Program-made: the position numbers and the translations under genes
Notes under the pieces: generated by a model
Databases searched by the model: none
Told to the model about the DNA's origin: nothing
Seen by the model: the letters and a program-made list of their open reading frames with translations, nothing else
Shown: piece after piece, positions 35,560-43,826 of the stretch
How positions within the stretch are numbered: position 1 is the first letter of the stretch
How the letters are laid out: each line of letters opens with the position of its first letter
Source: Vibrio diazotrophicus
Lineage (GTDB): Bacteria; Pseudomonadota; Gammaproteobacteria; Enterobacterales; Vibrionaceae
Assembly (NCBI RefSeq): GCF_038452265.1
Contig: NZ_CP151842.1
Span: forward strand, 2,790,001 to 2,854,000
Reading direction: 5' to 3'
Length of the DNA: 64,000 nt

Positions 35560-36363
35560 ATGACAAAGCTCCGTTATCTCATTGCTGGCTTAATAGCATG
35601 CCTAATACACGGTATTGCACTGTCGTACACCCCACAGAAAGACACAATCAATGTATCGACTGAGGAAGGAACACAATCTTTTCAAATTCAGCTGATGACG
35701 ATTTCTGCCGTTAAGCCCGTGATTGAAACCGAAAATAGCATCACGGAAAAAACAGTAACAGCAACGCCGCCAAAGGAACAAAAAACAGCGGAAGTTGAAC
35801 AACAAAATACTCAAGCTCCAGCGCCAGTCCGTAAGCCAAATACAAAAGCCGCTTCTCTTCTCCCGGAGAAAAGTCCCCCTATTAAGCAGAAAAAAGATCA
35901 AGCTAGAAGCAAACCCCCTACTCCAATCGTAGAACAGAAACCACTAAGCAAGCCCGAAAAGAGTGTATCCAAAGCTGAAGAACTCGTTTCTGTTCAACCT
36001 TCGAAGGAAGAACCAGCGACAACCCAAAACGAAAAGCGACAGCACACTCCACCAGCAAAGGTAAACGCACAAGACAGTAAACCTATGTTGGTGAAAAAGC
36101 CTCGATTTAACGCAAAACCGACACCTGTGACCTATCCAAGGATCGCAAGGAAAAAAGGCTTAGAAGGCAAGGTTCTGATTGAGGTGTGGCTTGACGAACA
36201 AGGTAATCAGATCAAGCAATTACTGCTTGAGTCCAGTGGCCACCGCGTACTTGATGAACGGGCCCTAAGCACGATTAAAGAATGGCGTTTTTCAAATCAG
36301 CTAGAGCAAGGGCAAGCCATCGCTCATCGGGTACAAATTCCAATTAATTTCCAATTACAGTAG
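35560..36363 (+). CDS. tonB: TonB energy-transducing protein
   Basis: It couples the ExbB-ExbD proton motor to outer-membrane receptors. A single N-terminal membrane anchor (YLIAGLIACLIHGIALSY) is followed by a long Pro/Lys/Glu/Gln periplasmic spacer (about 40-185). The globular C-terminal domain starts at PTPVTYPRIARKKGLEG and ends INFQLQ. Its 267 residues fit the TonB1 type of vibrio heme clusters. It is first in tonB-exbB-exbD-hutB-hutC-hutD, with the Fur-like palindrome upstream. Confidence 0.95.
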   Translation: MTKLRYLIAGLIACLIHGIALSYTPQKDTINVSTEEGTQSFQIQLMTISAVKPVIETENSITEKTVTATPPKEQKTAEVEQQNTQAPAPVRKPNTKAASLLPEKSPPIKQKKDQARSKPPTPIVEQKPLSKPEKSVSKAEELVSVQPSKEEPATTQNEKRQHTPPAKVNAQDSKPMLVKKPRFNAKPTPVTYPRIARKKGLEGKVLIEVWLDEQGNQIKQLLLESSGHRVLDERALSTIKEWRFSNQLEQGQAIAHRVQIPINFQLQ

Positions 36364-36371
36364 TCGCTATC

Positions 36372-37055
36372 ATGCAAACATTAACCAATATTCACAGTCA
36401 GCTTGGCATTATGACATGGCCACTTATCATCATGTCATTCCTCACTATCGCTATCTTGGTCGAGCGTACGATCTACATGCTACTCAACAGCCGTACGCAT
36501 ACCACAGCGATCCTCAGAAGGATCCATAAACTGGATTTTTCTCGCCCGCAGGAAGTGGATGCGTTTATTAACAATGAACTAAACGGCAAGCAACTGATAT
36601 TTCAATCCATGCGCATGCTTTTGGGTCATCGTCATTTTACCAAACCACTACGTGAAGAAGCCGTTGGTATCTGGCTATTCAAAAAACGACAGCAGTTTCG
36701 TTCAGGGATTCGCTTACTGTCGATGATTGGCGTGATCAGTCCGTTGATTGGACTACTTGGAACCGTATTAGGTTTGATGGAAATGTTTAGCGGCATGACC
36801 GACGCTAGCGCCGTCATTTCACCAGCAACCTTAGCGGACGGTTTAGGTCTGGCAATGACAACAACTGCCGCAGGTTTGATCATCGCCCTTCCTGCAATTA
36901 CCGGTGCTCAACTACTGGGAATGTGGGTGGAGAAGACGCTTGCCAAGATTGAATACACCTTAAATCACAGCAATCTGCATATCGAAGGCATTGTGGTTGA
37001 TCCCTTTTCTGGCAACCAAGGTGGACATGCTGTTACCACCGAGGAGGTGCTGTAA
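36372..37055 (+). CDS. exbB: Biopolymer transport protein ExbB
   Basis: This is the pentameric channel subunit of the TonB motor. It has 227 residues with three membrane spans: one at the N terminus (MTWPLIIMSFLTIAILV) and two in the C-terminal half. The MotA/TolQ/ExbB motif is SMIGVISPLIGLLGTVLGLMEMF. It lies 8 bp after tonB and overlaps exbD by one base (TAATG). Confidence 0.96.
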   Translation: MQTLTNIHSQLGIMTWPLIIMSFLTIAILVERTIYMLLNSRTHTTAILRRIHKLDFSRPQEVDAFINNELNGKQLIFQSMRMLLGHRHFTKPLREEAVGIWLFKKRQQFRSGIRLLSMIGVISPLIGLLGTVLGLMEMFSGMTDASAVISPATLADGLGLAMTTTAAGLIIALPAITGAQLLGMWVEKTLAKIEYTLNHSNLHIEGIVVDPFSGNQGGHAVTTEEVL

Positions 37056-37477
37056 TGATCCAGTCACACTCTCGTTTTCTCGAAGATGAATTTAAGCCTG
37101 ATCTCACGCCGATGATCGACATCATCTTTATTGTGATGGTGTTTCTTCTGCTTACGGCGAATGTCAGTGTGCAAACACTGAATGTCGACATCCCTAAAAC
37201 AGAAGAAACCAGTCAGCTTACCTCTCCTGATAAACCTGTTATCTCAATCGGCATCTTGCACAGTGAAGAGCAGAAATGGGCATTAGATGGTGAGAAGTTT
37301 AATGATTGGAACGCTTTCGCATCTGCGCTGCTAAAAGCCCGCAACAGTTTCCCAGACAAACCTCTTGTGATTGCCGCAGATAAAAAAGCCGATGTGGAAT
37401 CCTTGCTCAACCTGTTTGCATTCATGCAAAAACACCAAATTCCTGCCACAAATATCGTTATGGAAGAACAACAATGA
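37055..37477 (+). CDS. exbD: Biopolymer transport protein ExbD
   Basis: This is the partner of ExbB. Its single membrane helix carries the proton-path Asp, D22 (DLTPMIDIIFIVMVFLLL). A periplasmic domain completes 140 residues, normal for the TonB1 set. It is coupled to exbB by a 1-bp overlap and to hutB by a 4-bp overlap (ATGA). Confidence 0.96.
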   Translation: MIQSHSRFLEDEFKPDLTPMIDIIFIVMVFLLLTANVSVQTLNVDIPKTEETSQLTSPDKPVISIGILHSEEQKWALDGEKFNDWNAFASALLKARNSFPDKPLVIAADKKADVESLLNLFAFMQKHQIPATNIVMEEQQ

Positions 37478-38343
37478 AAAAACTCGCTTTGGCATTCAGT
37501 CTATTTTTATCGGTTCCTTTTTTATCAATGGAATCGGCTTATGCTCAACAAGAAACACAGGCAAACAATCGCATCATTAGTGCGGGCTCAAGCATTACCG
37601 AACTACTGATTGCGTTAGGTGCGAAAGATCAGCTTATTGCAGTGGATGTGACAAGCCGAAAATACAACACTGACGAAGCTTTGCCTCAAGTGGGGTATCA
37701 CCGCCAGTTATCTGCTGAAGGATTAATGGCTCTTTCACCGACTCATTTAATTGGCTCTCATGAAATGGGACCGGAGAACACCTTAACGCTTTTAAAGAGT
37801 GGCGGCATAAAAGTCGAGACAGTGCCTTCGGGAGATACAGAAGAAGACCTATTTGGCCGTATCGATAAAATCGCGCAAATCACAGGAACGCAAGAGAAAG
37901 CAAAAGCACTCAAAGTATCCATTGATAAGCAACTAAATGAGCTGAAATCTCGCAAGCTTGAGCATCAACCCAAAGTGCTATTTGCCATGCTGACCAAAGG
38001 CAGACCAGCCACCATCGCAGGCGATCAAACCACCATCGACGTGATCATCAATCTGGCTGGTGGTCAGAACCCTGCGAAATCAGAAATGAGTTCATACAAA
38101 CCACTAACCGCAGAAGCCATCGTACAAATGCAGCCTGATTTCTTGTTGGTCAGCACTCGTGCTTGGGAAGCATTAGGTGGGCATGAAGGCATTCTAAAAG
38201 AGTTCCCTCTTCTGGCTGCTACACCTGTTGCAGGCAAAGACCGCATTATTCCTGTCAGCAGTAGTGCCATCATTGGCGGCTTTGGACTTGAAAGTTTAGA
38301 ACTGACTGACGAGTTATATAAAGTCTTCCAAAAGCTCGACTAA
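37474..38343 (+). CDS. hutB: Periplasmic heme-binding protein HutB
   Basis: This class III periplasmic binding protein captures heme and delivers it to HutCD. The signal peptide ends near ESAYA, before QQETQ. The mature start NRIISAGSSITELLIALGAKDQLIAVD is typical of the HmuT/HutB family, and a candidate heme-ligand Tyr lies in PQVGYHRQLS. It has 289 residues. It is co-translated with exbD, joining the energy module to the heme ABC transporter. Confidence 0.93.
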   Translation: MKKLALAFSLFLSVPFLSMESAYAQQETQANNRIISAGSSITELLIALGAKDQLIAVDVTSRKYNTDEALPQVGYHRQLSAEGLMALSPTHLIGSHEMGPENTLTLLKSGGIKVETVPSGDTEEDLFGRIDKIAQITGTQEKAKALKVSIDKQLNELKSRKLEHQPKVLFAMLTKGRPATIAGDQTTIDVIINLAGGQNPAKSEMSSYKPLTAEAIVQMQPDFLLVSTRAWEALGGHEGILKEFPLLAATPVAGKDRIIPVSSSAIIGGFGLESLELTDELYKVFQKLD

Positions 38344-38403
38344 GCATTTTCACACATAACAACCAGAATCTTATCCACCAAAAGAATAGGCAAAAATGTA
38401 ACG

Positions 38404-39444
38404 ATGACAGATTCAAGAATGGTTTCGGCTAAAACTCTGAGCATAGTGGCGGCGATTGCGCTTTACTGCGCGACTGTTGCTTCCATAAGTATGGGTGCGA
38501 TGAACATCAGTTTATCTGACAGCTTGAAATCCCTTTTACCACTTGGCAACCATGATCTTCCCGCACATGTCACTATGATTGTTCAACAAGTACGTTTGCC
38601 TCGTACTTTATTAGCAATTGCTGTCGGAGGGATTTTAGCAATCAGCGGCGCGGTAATGCAGGGACTATTTCGCAACCCACTCGCTGATCCGGGCATCATA
38701 GGCGTATCTTCTGGTGCTGCATTAGGTGCTGCATTAGCAATAGTTGTATTTGGTGATCTTGCTAATCACTATCCAAACTTGCTGTTATTCGGAACGGTAC
38801 CCATGTTCGCTTGTATCGGCGGTGCTTTTACGACATTTGCCGTATATCGCCTTGGTACCAGCGGTAACGGAACTTCCGTCACTATGATGCTGCTTTCCGG
38901 TGTCGCTATTTCAGCACTGGCAGGCGCAGCATTGGGGTTATTGAACTATTATGCCGATGACCAAGCTCTGCGAGACCTGTCGCTTTGGACTATGGGATCA
39001 TTGGCGGGCGCTAATCAAAAAGGTCTATGGCTCGCTTTTGCTACGCTCATCATTTTGTTTATCGCTTACTATCGTGATGCCGATAAACTCAACGCCATGT
39101 TATTAGGTGAAGCGGAAGCGCGTCATATGGGTATTAATGTTCAGGCATTAAAGCGCCGTTTAATTGTGTTAGCAGCCTTTGGTGTCGGAGTCACAGTCGC
39201 ATTAAGCGGTATGATTGGCTTTATCGGACTTATCGTTCCTCATTTAGCCCGTATGATCATTGGCCCCAACTATCGTTCACTATTGCCAGTAACGCTCTTT
39301 CTCGGCGCACTGTTATTACTGATTTCCGATATGTTGGCTCGGACAGTTGTCGCGCCTTTAGATATGCCTGTTGGGATTGTCACCGCGTTGCTTGGTGCAC
39401 CATTCTTTGTTTGGCTTTTGATTAAGCAAAAGGGGCGAATCTGA
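38404..39444 (+). CDS. hutC: Heme ABC transporter permease HutC
   Basis: This is a FecCD-family permease with about ten membrane spans in 346 residues. The family signatures QVRLPRTLLAIAVGGILAISGAVMQGLFRNPLADPGIIGVSSGAALG and GFIGLIVPHLAR are plain. A 60-bp gap separates it from hutB and no strong ribosome-binding site is seen at this ATG. It overlaps hutD by one base. Confidence 0.94.
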   Translation: MTDSRMVSAKTLSIVAAIALYCATVASISMGAMNISLSDSLKSLLPLGNHDLPAHVTMIVQQVRLPRTLLAIAVGGILAISGAVMQGLFRNPLADPGIIGVSSGAALGAALAIVVFGDLANHYPNLLLFGTVPMFACIGGAFTTFAVYRLGTSGNGTSVTMMLLSGVAISALAGAALGLLNYYADDQALRDLSLWTMGSLAGANQKGLWLAFATLIILFIAYYRDADKLNAMLLGEAEARHMGINVQALKRRLIVLAAFGVGVTVALSGMIGFIGLIVPHLARMIIGPNYRSLLPVTLFLGALLLLISDMLARTVVAPLDMPVGIVTALLGAPFFVWLLIKQKGRI

Positions 39445-40283
39445 TGCTGTCTCTCTTATCTTCGAAATTTACCTCCTCAAACGCAGCGCAAGAATCGATT
39501 GAATACTCCGGTATTAAAACAGTCGAAATACGCCATTTGTCCGTGACTCTTGGTGATCAAAAAATACTGGATGATATTGACCTTACACTGAATCGTGGTG
39601 AGTTTTCGGTTCTGCTTGGCCCTAATGGCACAGGTAAAAGTACCTTGTTAAAAGCACTAACCGGTGAAATCAACACAGAAGGCGAGTTCGAACTCTTTGG
39701 TCAAAGCCGAGATTCATGGCCAGCACCTTTGCTAGCAAAACATTTAGGCGTATTGCCGCAAAGCAGTTCTCTGTCGTTTAACTTTATGGCTAAAGAAGTG
39801 ATTGAGTTGGGCGGTATTGGGCTAACGATGTCTAATCGGCAACTTGAAGATGTGGTGGCAAAATACATGTGTGAAACGGATGTTGAGCACCTACGTTTTC
39901 GCTCATACCCTACTCTCTCAGGTGGCGAAAAACAGCGAGTGCATCTCGCTCGTGTACTCACCCAACTGGAGCAAAGTGAACACAACAAAATTCTGCTGCT
40001 GGATGAACCCACCTCTGCATTGGATATTCACCACCAGCACACAACTTTAGCTTTAGCTCGTAAACTTGCTAATGAAGGCGCTACGGTTGTCGCTGTACTG
40101 CACGATCTTAATTTGGCGGCTCAATACGCTGACAGAATCGTTATTCTAAACCGAGGAAAAATTGCCGCAGACGATATTCCGGCGAAGGCTCTTAAACCGG
40201 AAATCATAGAAGCGGTTTACCACCATAAAGTCGATATCATTGCGCATCCTACGCACGGTCATCCTGTTGTCATTGCGAAATAA
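39444..40283 (+). CDS. hutD: Heme ABC transporter ATPase HutD
   Basis: This is the cytoplasmic ATPase of the HutBCD heme importer. Walker A GPNGTGKST spans 59-67, the signature is LSGGEKQRVHLARVL, and Walker B is ILLLDEPTSALD. It has 279 residues, including about 25 at the N terminus before the ABC fold (VEIRHLSVTLG), slightly longer than usual. The start as TGATG with hutC makes this first ATG credible. Confidence 0.94.
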   Translation: MLSLLSSKFTSSNAAQESIEYSGIKTVEIRHLSVTLGDQKILDDIDLTLNRGEFSVLLGPNGTGKSTLLKALTGEINTEGEFELFGQSRDSWPAPLLAKHLGVLPQSSSLSFNFMAKEVIELGGIGLTMSNRQLEDVVAKYMCETDVEHLRFRSYPTLSGGEKQRVHLARVLTQLEQSEHNKILLLDEPTSALDIHHQHTTLALARKLANEGATVVAVLHDLNLAAQYADRIVILNRGKIAADDIPAKALKPEIIEAVYHHKVDIIAHPTHGHPVVIAK

Positions 40284-40301
40284 TAAAACGTAAACGATCA
40301 A

Positions 40302-40330
40302 AAACAGCCACAATAACGTGGCTGTTTTGT
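40302..40330. terminator. Bidirectional terminator between hutD and iutA
   Basis: AAAACAGCCAC and GTGGCTGTTTT form an 11-bp stem with a 6-nt loop, T-rich on both strands, between convergent genes. Confidence 0.9.
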
Positions 40331-40344
40331 TTTTACCGTGTCGT

Positions 40345-42501
40345 TTAGAACTTAACTTGGTAGTTAAGTGTGTACGTTCGCCCACGGCCTTTATAATCGT
40401 ATGCTGCTGAATCATAGTGTGCAGAGTAAACAATTTGCGCCCGTTGTCCCCAAGCTGTGGTGTAGTCTTTATCAAGTAAGTTTTGAATACCAAAGCCTAA
40501 ACTACCAACTGGAAACTTATAGCTGCCGACTAGATCAAACAGGGTGTAACCATCCAGCTTATTGTTTGATGCATCTTCATAATCAAACATCGTTTGGCTT
40601 TGCAGCTTGACAGCTAGATCAGAGTCGTACCAGCCAACCCAAGCATTCGCCTTAGAAGTGCTTGCATAACCGGCATCATAATCTTCCCAGCCTTTGTCTC
40701 CTTTCACTTCAGAAACAACATAATGACCAGAAGCACCGAGTTGAACATTCTCATGTACCCACAAAGACGCCATTGCTTCAAGACCGTAAACACGTTTCTT
40801 GTCTTCAAGTGTTTCGATTAGCATGGTTGTTTTGTTGTAAGTAACGTTTTTGTCTGACTGAGAGTAGTAGGCCGCAGTTTGCAGATTGAAATCGCCTTTA
40901 TCTAAGCGGTAACCCAGCTCAAAACTGTTGGTCTTAATTCCGAACATTTTTGAGTCATTGACGTTGATGCTCTCGTTAAGCTGCCAGTGATCACCCACTA
41001 AAGTGTAATCACCCTGACCGTAGTATTTAGCAGGATCAGCCAGATCAAATCCCTGAGAGAAGTTTGCCCAAATCTCAGAATCGGTGTTCAGACTGTATAC
41101 CGTACCTAAATTGAATAGCGCTACCGTGTAGTCTGTTTCTCCCCCCGGAACGGCATCAGCGGTTAAGCCACTGCCGGACGCAATTTTCTTCTGTTGGTTG
41201 TATCCGACGAAGTCATCAATCTTGTTCGAGATGTATTGATAACGAACACCGCCTTCAACAATCCAATCATCCGTCAGTGAATAGTCTGCTTGTACAAAGC
41301 CAGCAACAGAGCTAACTTCAACGCCTGGGTAACGGCCTACTTGAGCAGAAGTTCGATTGATCAAATTACCGGAATCATTCGCAATCGTTGAATCATAAAG
41401 AGCTTGGTTACTTTCGAGCTTATCTTGATAAGCATCAATACCATAGACGATATTGAACTTATCGAAATTCTTAGCCAAAACAGCCTTAAGAGAAACAACA
41501 TCTGTAATTTGTTGACCTGAAGATTGGTAGTAAGGAGTGAAAGTTTGATCTTCTTTACGGTAAGACGCTTCCGCGATCAACTGATGGCCAAGAACTTGTT
41601 CATCAATATAAGAAGCACTGAGCATAATGCGTTCAGTTCCATGTTCGCGGTCAGAATCAAAACCATTACGAACATCAACAAAATCACGGCCAACAATGTA
41701 AAGACCATACGGCGAATCTTGTTGGCTATCGTAATATTGAGCCAGCAAGTTCACTTTCTTGGTTTCCGAAACGTTGATACCTACGGTGGTTAGAAAATCT
41801 ACGGTCTGGTTAAACTGCAATGACCCTTGTGAGATATCAGGAGTCGCAATCGTACCATTGCTATCAAAGACTCCCTGAGTTTCGGTATAAACGACAGAGG
41901 AACGAGCTTGAACGGTTTCATTACCACCTGAAATCGATTGAGCCACCTTGTAATCAAAGTCTTCACTAGAGTTGAGCCCCGATGTGCCCCCCACAAACGA
42001 TTCAAATTCCAGCTCTTCACTTTGTGCTTTTTTAGTAATGATATTAATCACACCGCCAGAAGCACCTGCACCATAAATAGAGGTTGCTCCTGAGAGCACT
42101 TCAATACGATCAATATTAAATGGATCAATCGAGTCTAGTTGGCGACTGATTTGACGTGATGATTGCAACGAAACACCGTCGATAATCACGAGCATTGCAC
42201 GTCCACGTAAGTTTTGACCAAAGTTGGTACGTGCGCCACTGCTGACATCGAGTGATGGAATCGCCGAAGCTAAAATGTCCCCCAAAGTCTTACCACCTCG
42301 GTACTCCTGTTCTATTTTCTCAGCATCGATATACCAAACCGTGCCAGGAATATCGCTGATCGCTTTAGGAGTGCGATTAGAGACCACCACCATTTTCTCT
42401 TGTGTTGTGATCTGTTGTGCTTGGGCTGTAAACACTGTAGTGACAGAAGCTATTGCTAACGCAATAGTAGACAGAGGAAACTTCCTTTTACTCGCTTTCA
42501 T
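40345..42501 (-). CDS. iutA: TonB-dependent ferric aerobactin/hydroxamate receptor (IutA-like)
   Basis: This outer-membrane siderophore receptor aligns by eye with IutA: GGKTLGDILASAIPSLDVSSGARTNFGQNLRGR and SRQLDSIDPFNIDRIEVLSGATSIYGAGASGGVINIITKK match the E. coli aerobactin receptor closely. I chose ATG 42501 (718 residues, MKASKRK) with a GAGA ribosome-binding site and a signal peptide ending at TAQA. An upstream in-frame start at 42570 would run into the Fur box. Two Fur boxes precede it. Exact ligand is inferred; aerobactin-like citrate hydroxamates are most likely. Confidence 0.86.
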   Translation of the reverse strand: MKASKRKFPLSTIALAIASVTTVFTAQAQQITTQEKMVVVSNRTPKAISDIPGTVWYIDAEKIEQEYRGGKTLGDILASAIPSLDVSSGARTNFGQNLRGRAMLVIIDGVSLQSSRQISRQLDSIDPFNIDRIEVLSGATSIYGAGASGGVINIITKKAQSEELEFESFVGGTSGLNSSEDFDYKVAQSISGGNETVQARSSVVYTETQGVFDSNGTIATPDISQGSLQFNQTVDFLTTVGINVSETKKVNLLAQYYDSQQDSPYGLYIVGRDFVDVRNGFDSDREHGTERIMLSASYIDEQVLGHQLIAEASYRKEDQTFTPYYQSSGQQITDVVSLKAVLAKNFDKFNIVYGIDAYQDKLESNQALYDSTIANDSGNLINRTSAQVGRYPGVEVSSVAGFVQADYSLTDDWIVEGGVRYQYISNKIDDFVGYNQQKKIASGSGLTADAVPGGETDYTVALFNLGTVYSLNTDSEIWANFSQGFDLADPAKYYGQGDYTLVGDHWQLNESINVNDSKMFGIKTNSFELGYRLDKGDFNLQTAAYYSQSDKNVTYNKTTMLIETLEDKKRVYGLEAMASLWVHENVQLGASGHYVVSEVKGDKGWEDYDAGYASTSKANAWVGWYDSDLAVKLQSQTMFDYEDASNNKLDGYTLFDLVGSYKFPVGSLGFGIQNLLDKDYTTAWGQRAQIVYSAHYDSAAYDYKGRGRTYTLNYQVKF

Positions 42502-42572
42502 TATTTTCTCTTTGTTTATCAATATAAAGCTGCTCAATTTAACGTTCGAGCACGAAATTGTTTTAACCAACC

Positions 42573-42591
42573 ATAAATGAGAATCATTATT
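42573..42591 (-). promoter_or_regulatory. Fur box 1 upstream of iutA
   Basis: ATAAATGAG-A-ATCATTATT matches the 19-bp Fur consensus well, with the right half (ATCATTAT) perfect. It lies about 70 bp before the chosen iutA ATG. Confidence 0.8.
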
Positions 42592-42620
42592 ATTGTATTT
42601 TTGCGGCGAAAACTCAATTG

Positions 42621-42639
42621 GTTAATGAGAATTATTTCC
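42621..42639 (-). promoter_or_regulatory. Fur box 2 upstream of iutA
   Basis: GTTAATGAG-A-ATTATTTCC is a second, weaker Fur-like site 48 bp from the first. Paired sites favour cooperative repression by iron-loaded Fur. Confidence 0.55.
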
Positions 42640-42747
42640 TTTTGTGCAATTGGCTATCGAGTAAAGTGAGGTTAATAGAAAAAACTACAGCGGTTGCTCG
42701 CCCCTAACAGACGATAATTGGTTTAGTGAAGAGAAAAATAAGACCGA

Positions 42748-42773
42748 TGTAAGCTGCCTTTAATCAGCAGCCT
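42748..42773 (-). terminator. Possible weak terminator after the GntR-type regulator gene
   Basis: AGGCTGC and GCAGCTT form a 7-bp stem with one G-T pair, followed at a distance by a TTATTTTTCTCTT run. It would partly separate the regulator gene from iutA. Confidence 0.4.
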
Positions 42774-42779
42774 ACGCCG

Positions 42780-43730
42780 TTAAATGTTGTTGTCCGCAAT
42801 ACTACGAACGAGCTTTTCACGCTCTGATTGAGAGAGATTCACGATATGGTTATAGGTGCGTTGCATGACACGAATGTCATTTTCCAATAGCTGAGCCAAT
42901 TTGTTGGAGGCTTCTAGGTTGTTACCTTCCAGTACTAGATTGATGATCTCTAGACGACGTTGACAAGACTTACTGACCGAAGATTGAAAATGCATCGACA
43001 CTAGATCCGAGGCTTTACGCATACGATTGTGTTGCTGCATATTGCCAAGTAGAAAACGATTGCCAGAACAAGCCGCGAGTAACTCATGGAAATCTGCGCT
43101 TAGACGAAACAACTCACTTGAAGTGACTGACTTTGGATTTTGAATAGCTTTAACATGCCGATCACGACAATTTTCTAATCCATTTAGATCGAGTGTCCAG
43201 CTCGGTTCAAGTAAACCCGCAGGTTCAAAAATCAATCGACATCGATAGCTTTCTGAATGTCTTTCAAGTGTGTTTAGAACACCATCGAGGTACCACTTAT
43301 ATCCAGGACTACGACGCAAAATACCATCGTTTTCCAATAAGCGAAGTACGCTCTGTACCTCTCCACGATTAGATTGATAACGTTCTTGAAGTTCTTTTTC
43401 AGAGAACGCAGTTTCGATTTCGCCAAAGAAAAGATCAATTAACAATCTCAGATAGAGCTGCTCCTGATTAGACTCTTCTTGATCACCTTCAATTTCAATC
43501 GATTGAGCGTCGACTTGTAACACAAAACCCTTATAAGGAACGGCCTTTGTGATACCTAATGTTGACATATGCACAAGAACGGCACGCAGGGGAGTTCTCG
43601 ATACTGCGAACTGCTGCGCCAACAAAGATTCATTCAAACTGTCGCCGACTTTCGCTTGTTCAACTTTCAGTTTAGCGACCACTTTTATCAATAAGTCTTG
43701 CTGAAGCTTAGTAATTGCTGTCTGTTTCAT
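42780..43730 (-). CDS. iutR: GntR-family transcriptional regulator (IutR-like)
   Basis: In V. vulnificus a GntR-type repressor, IutR, controls iutA in the same setting, so this is the probable role. The sequence shows two winged-helix segments: about 20-65 (ESLLAQQFAVSRTPLRAVLVHMSTLGI) and about 110-150 (EKELQERYQSNRGEVQSVLRLLENDGIL). An all-helical FCD-like C-terminal domain follows (DFHELLAACSGNRFLL). Two DNA-binding-like segments in one chain is unusual for this family. It has 316 residues. It lies 96 bp after fhuB on the same strand. Confidence 0.75.
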   Translation of the reverse strand: MKQTAITKLQQDLLIKVVAKLKVEQAKVGDSLNESLLAQQFAVSRTPLRAVLVHMSTLGITKAVPYKGFVLQVDAQSIEIEGDQEESNQEQLYLRLLIDLFFGEIETAFSEKELQERYQSNRGEVQSVLRLLENDGILRRSPGYKWYLDGVLNTLERHSESYRCRLIFEPAGLLEPSWTLDLNGLENCRDRHVKAIQNPKSVTSSELFRLSADFHELLAACSGNRFLLGNMQQHNRMRKASDLVSMHFQSSVSKSCQRRLEIINLVLEGNNLEASNKLAQLLENDIRVMQRTYNHIVNLSQSEREKLVRSIADNNI

Positions 43731-43731
43731 G

Positions 43732-43758
43732 GGTTAATAGTCGATAAATTCGTTAACC
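43732..43758 (-). promoter_or_regulatory. Dyad at the iutR start, candidate operator
   Basis: GGTTAA and TTAACC enclose a 15-bp centre directly upstream of the regulator ATG. The 9-mer GGTTAATAG here recurs at 42670-42678 in the iutA promoter. It could be an autoregulatory site; this is inferred from position and repetition. Confidence 0.35.
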
Positions 43759-43826
43759 AAATCATAAATATAAACGCCTTCAATTACTATCAATCGTCTT
43801 TTTGAAACCAAAAAACAATTATTTTG

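Noticed and set aside
40146..40493. 115-codon minus-strand frame over the hutD/iutA junction
   Set aside because: It overlaps the hutD end, the bidirectional terminator and the iutA end in another frame; it is a shadow of two real genes.
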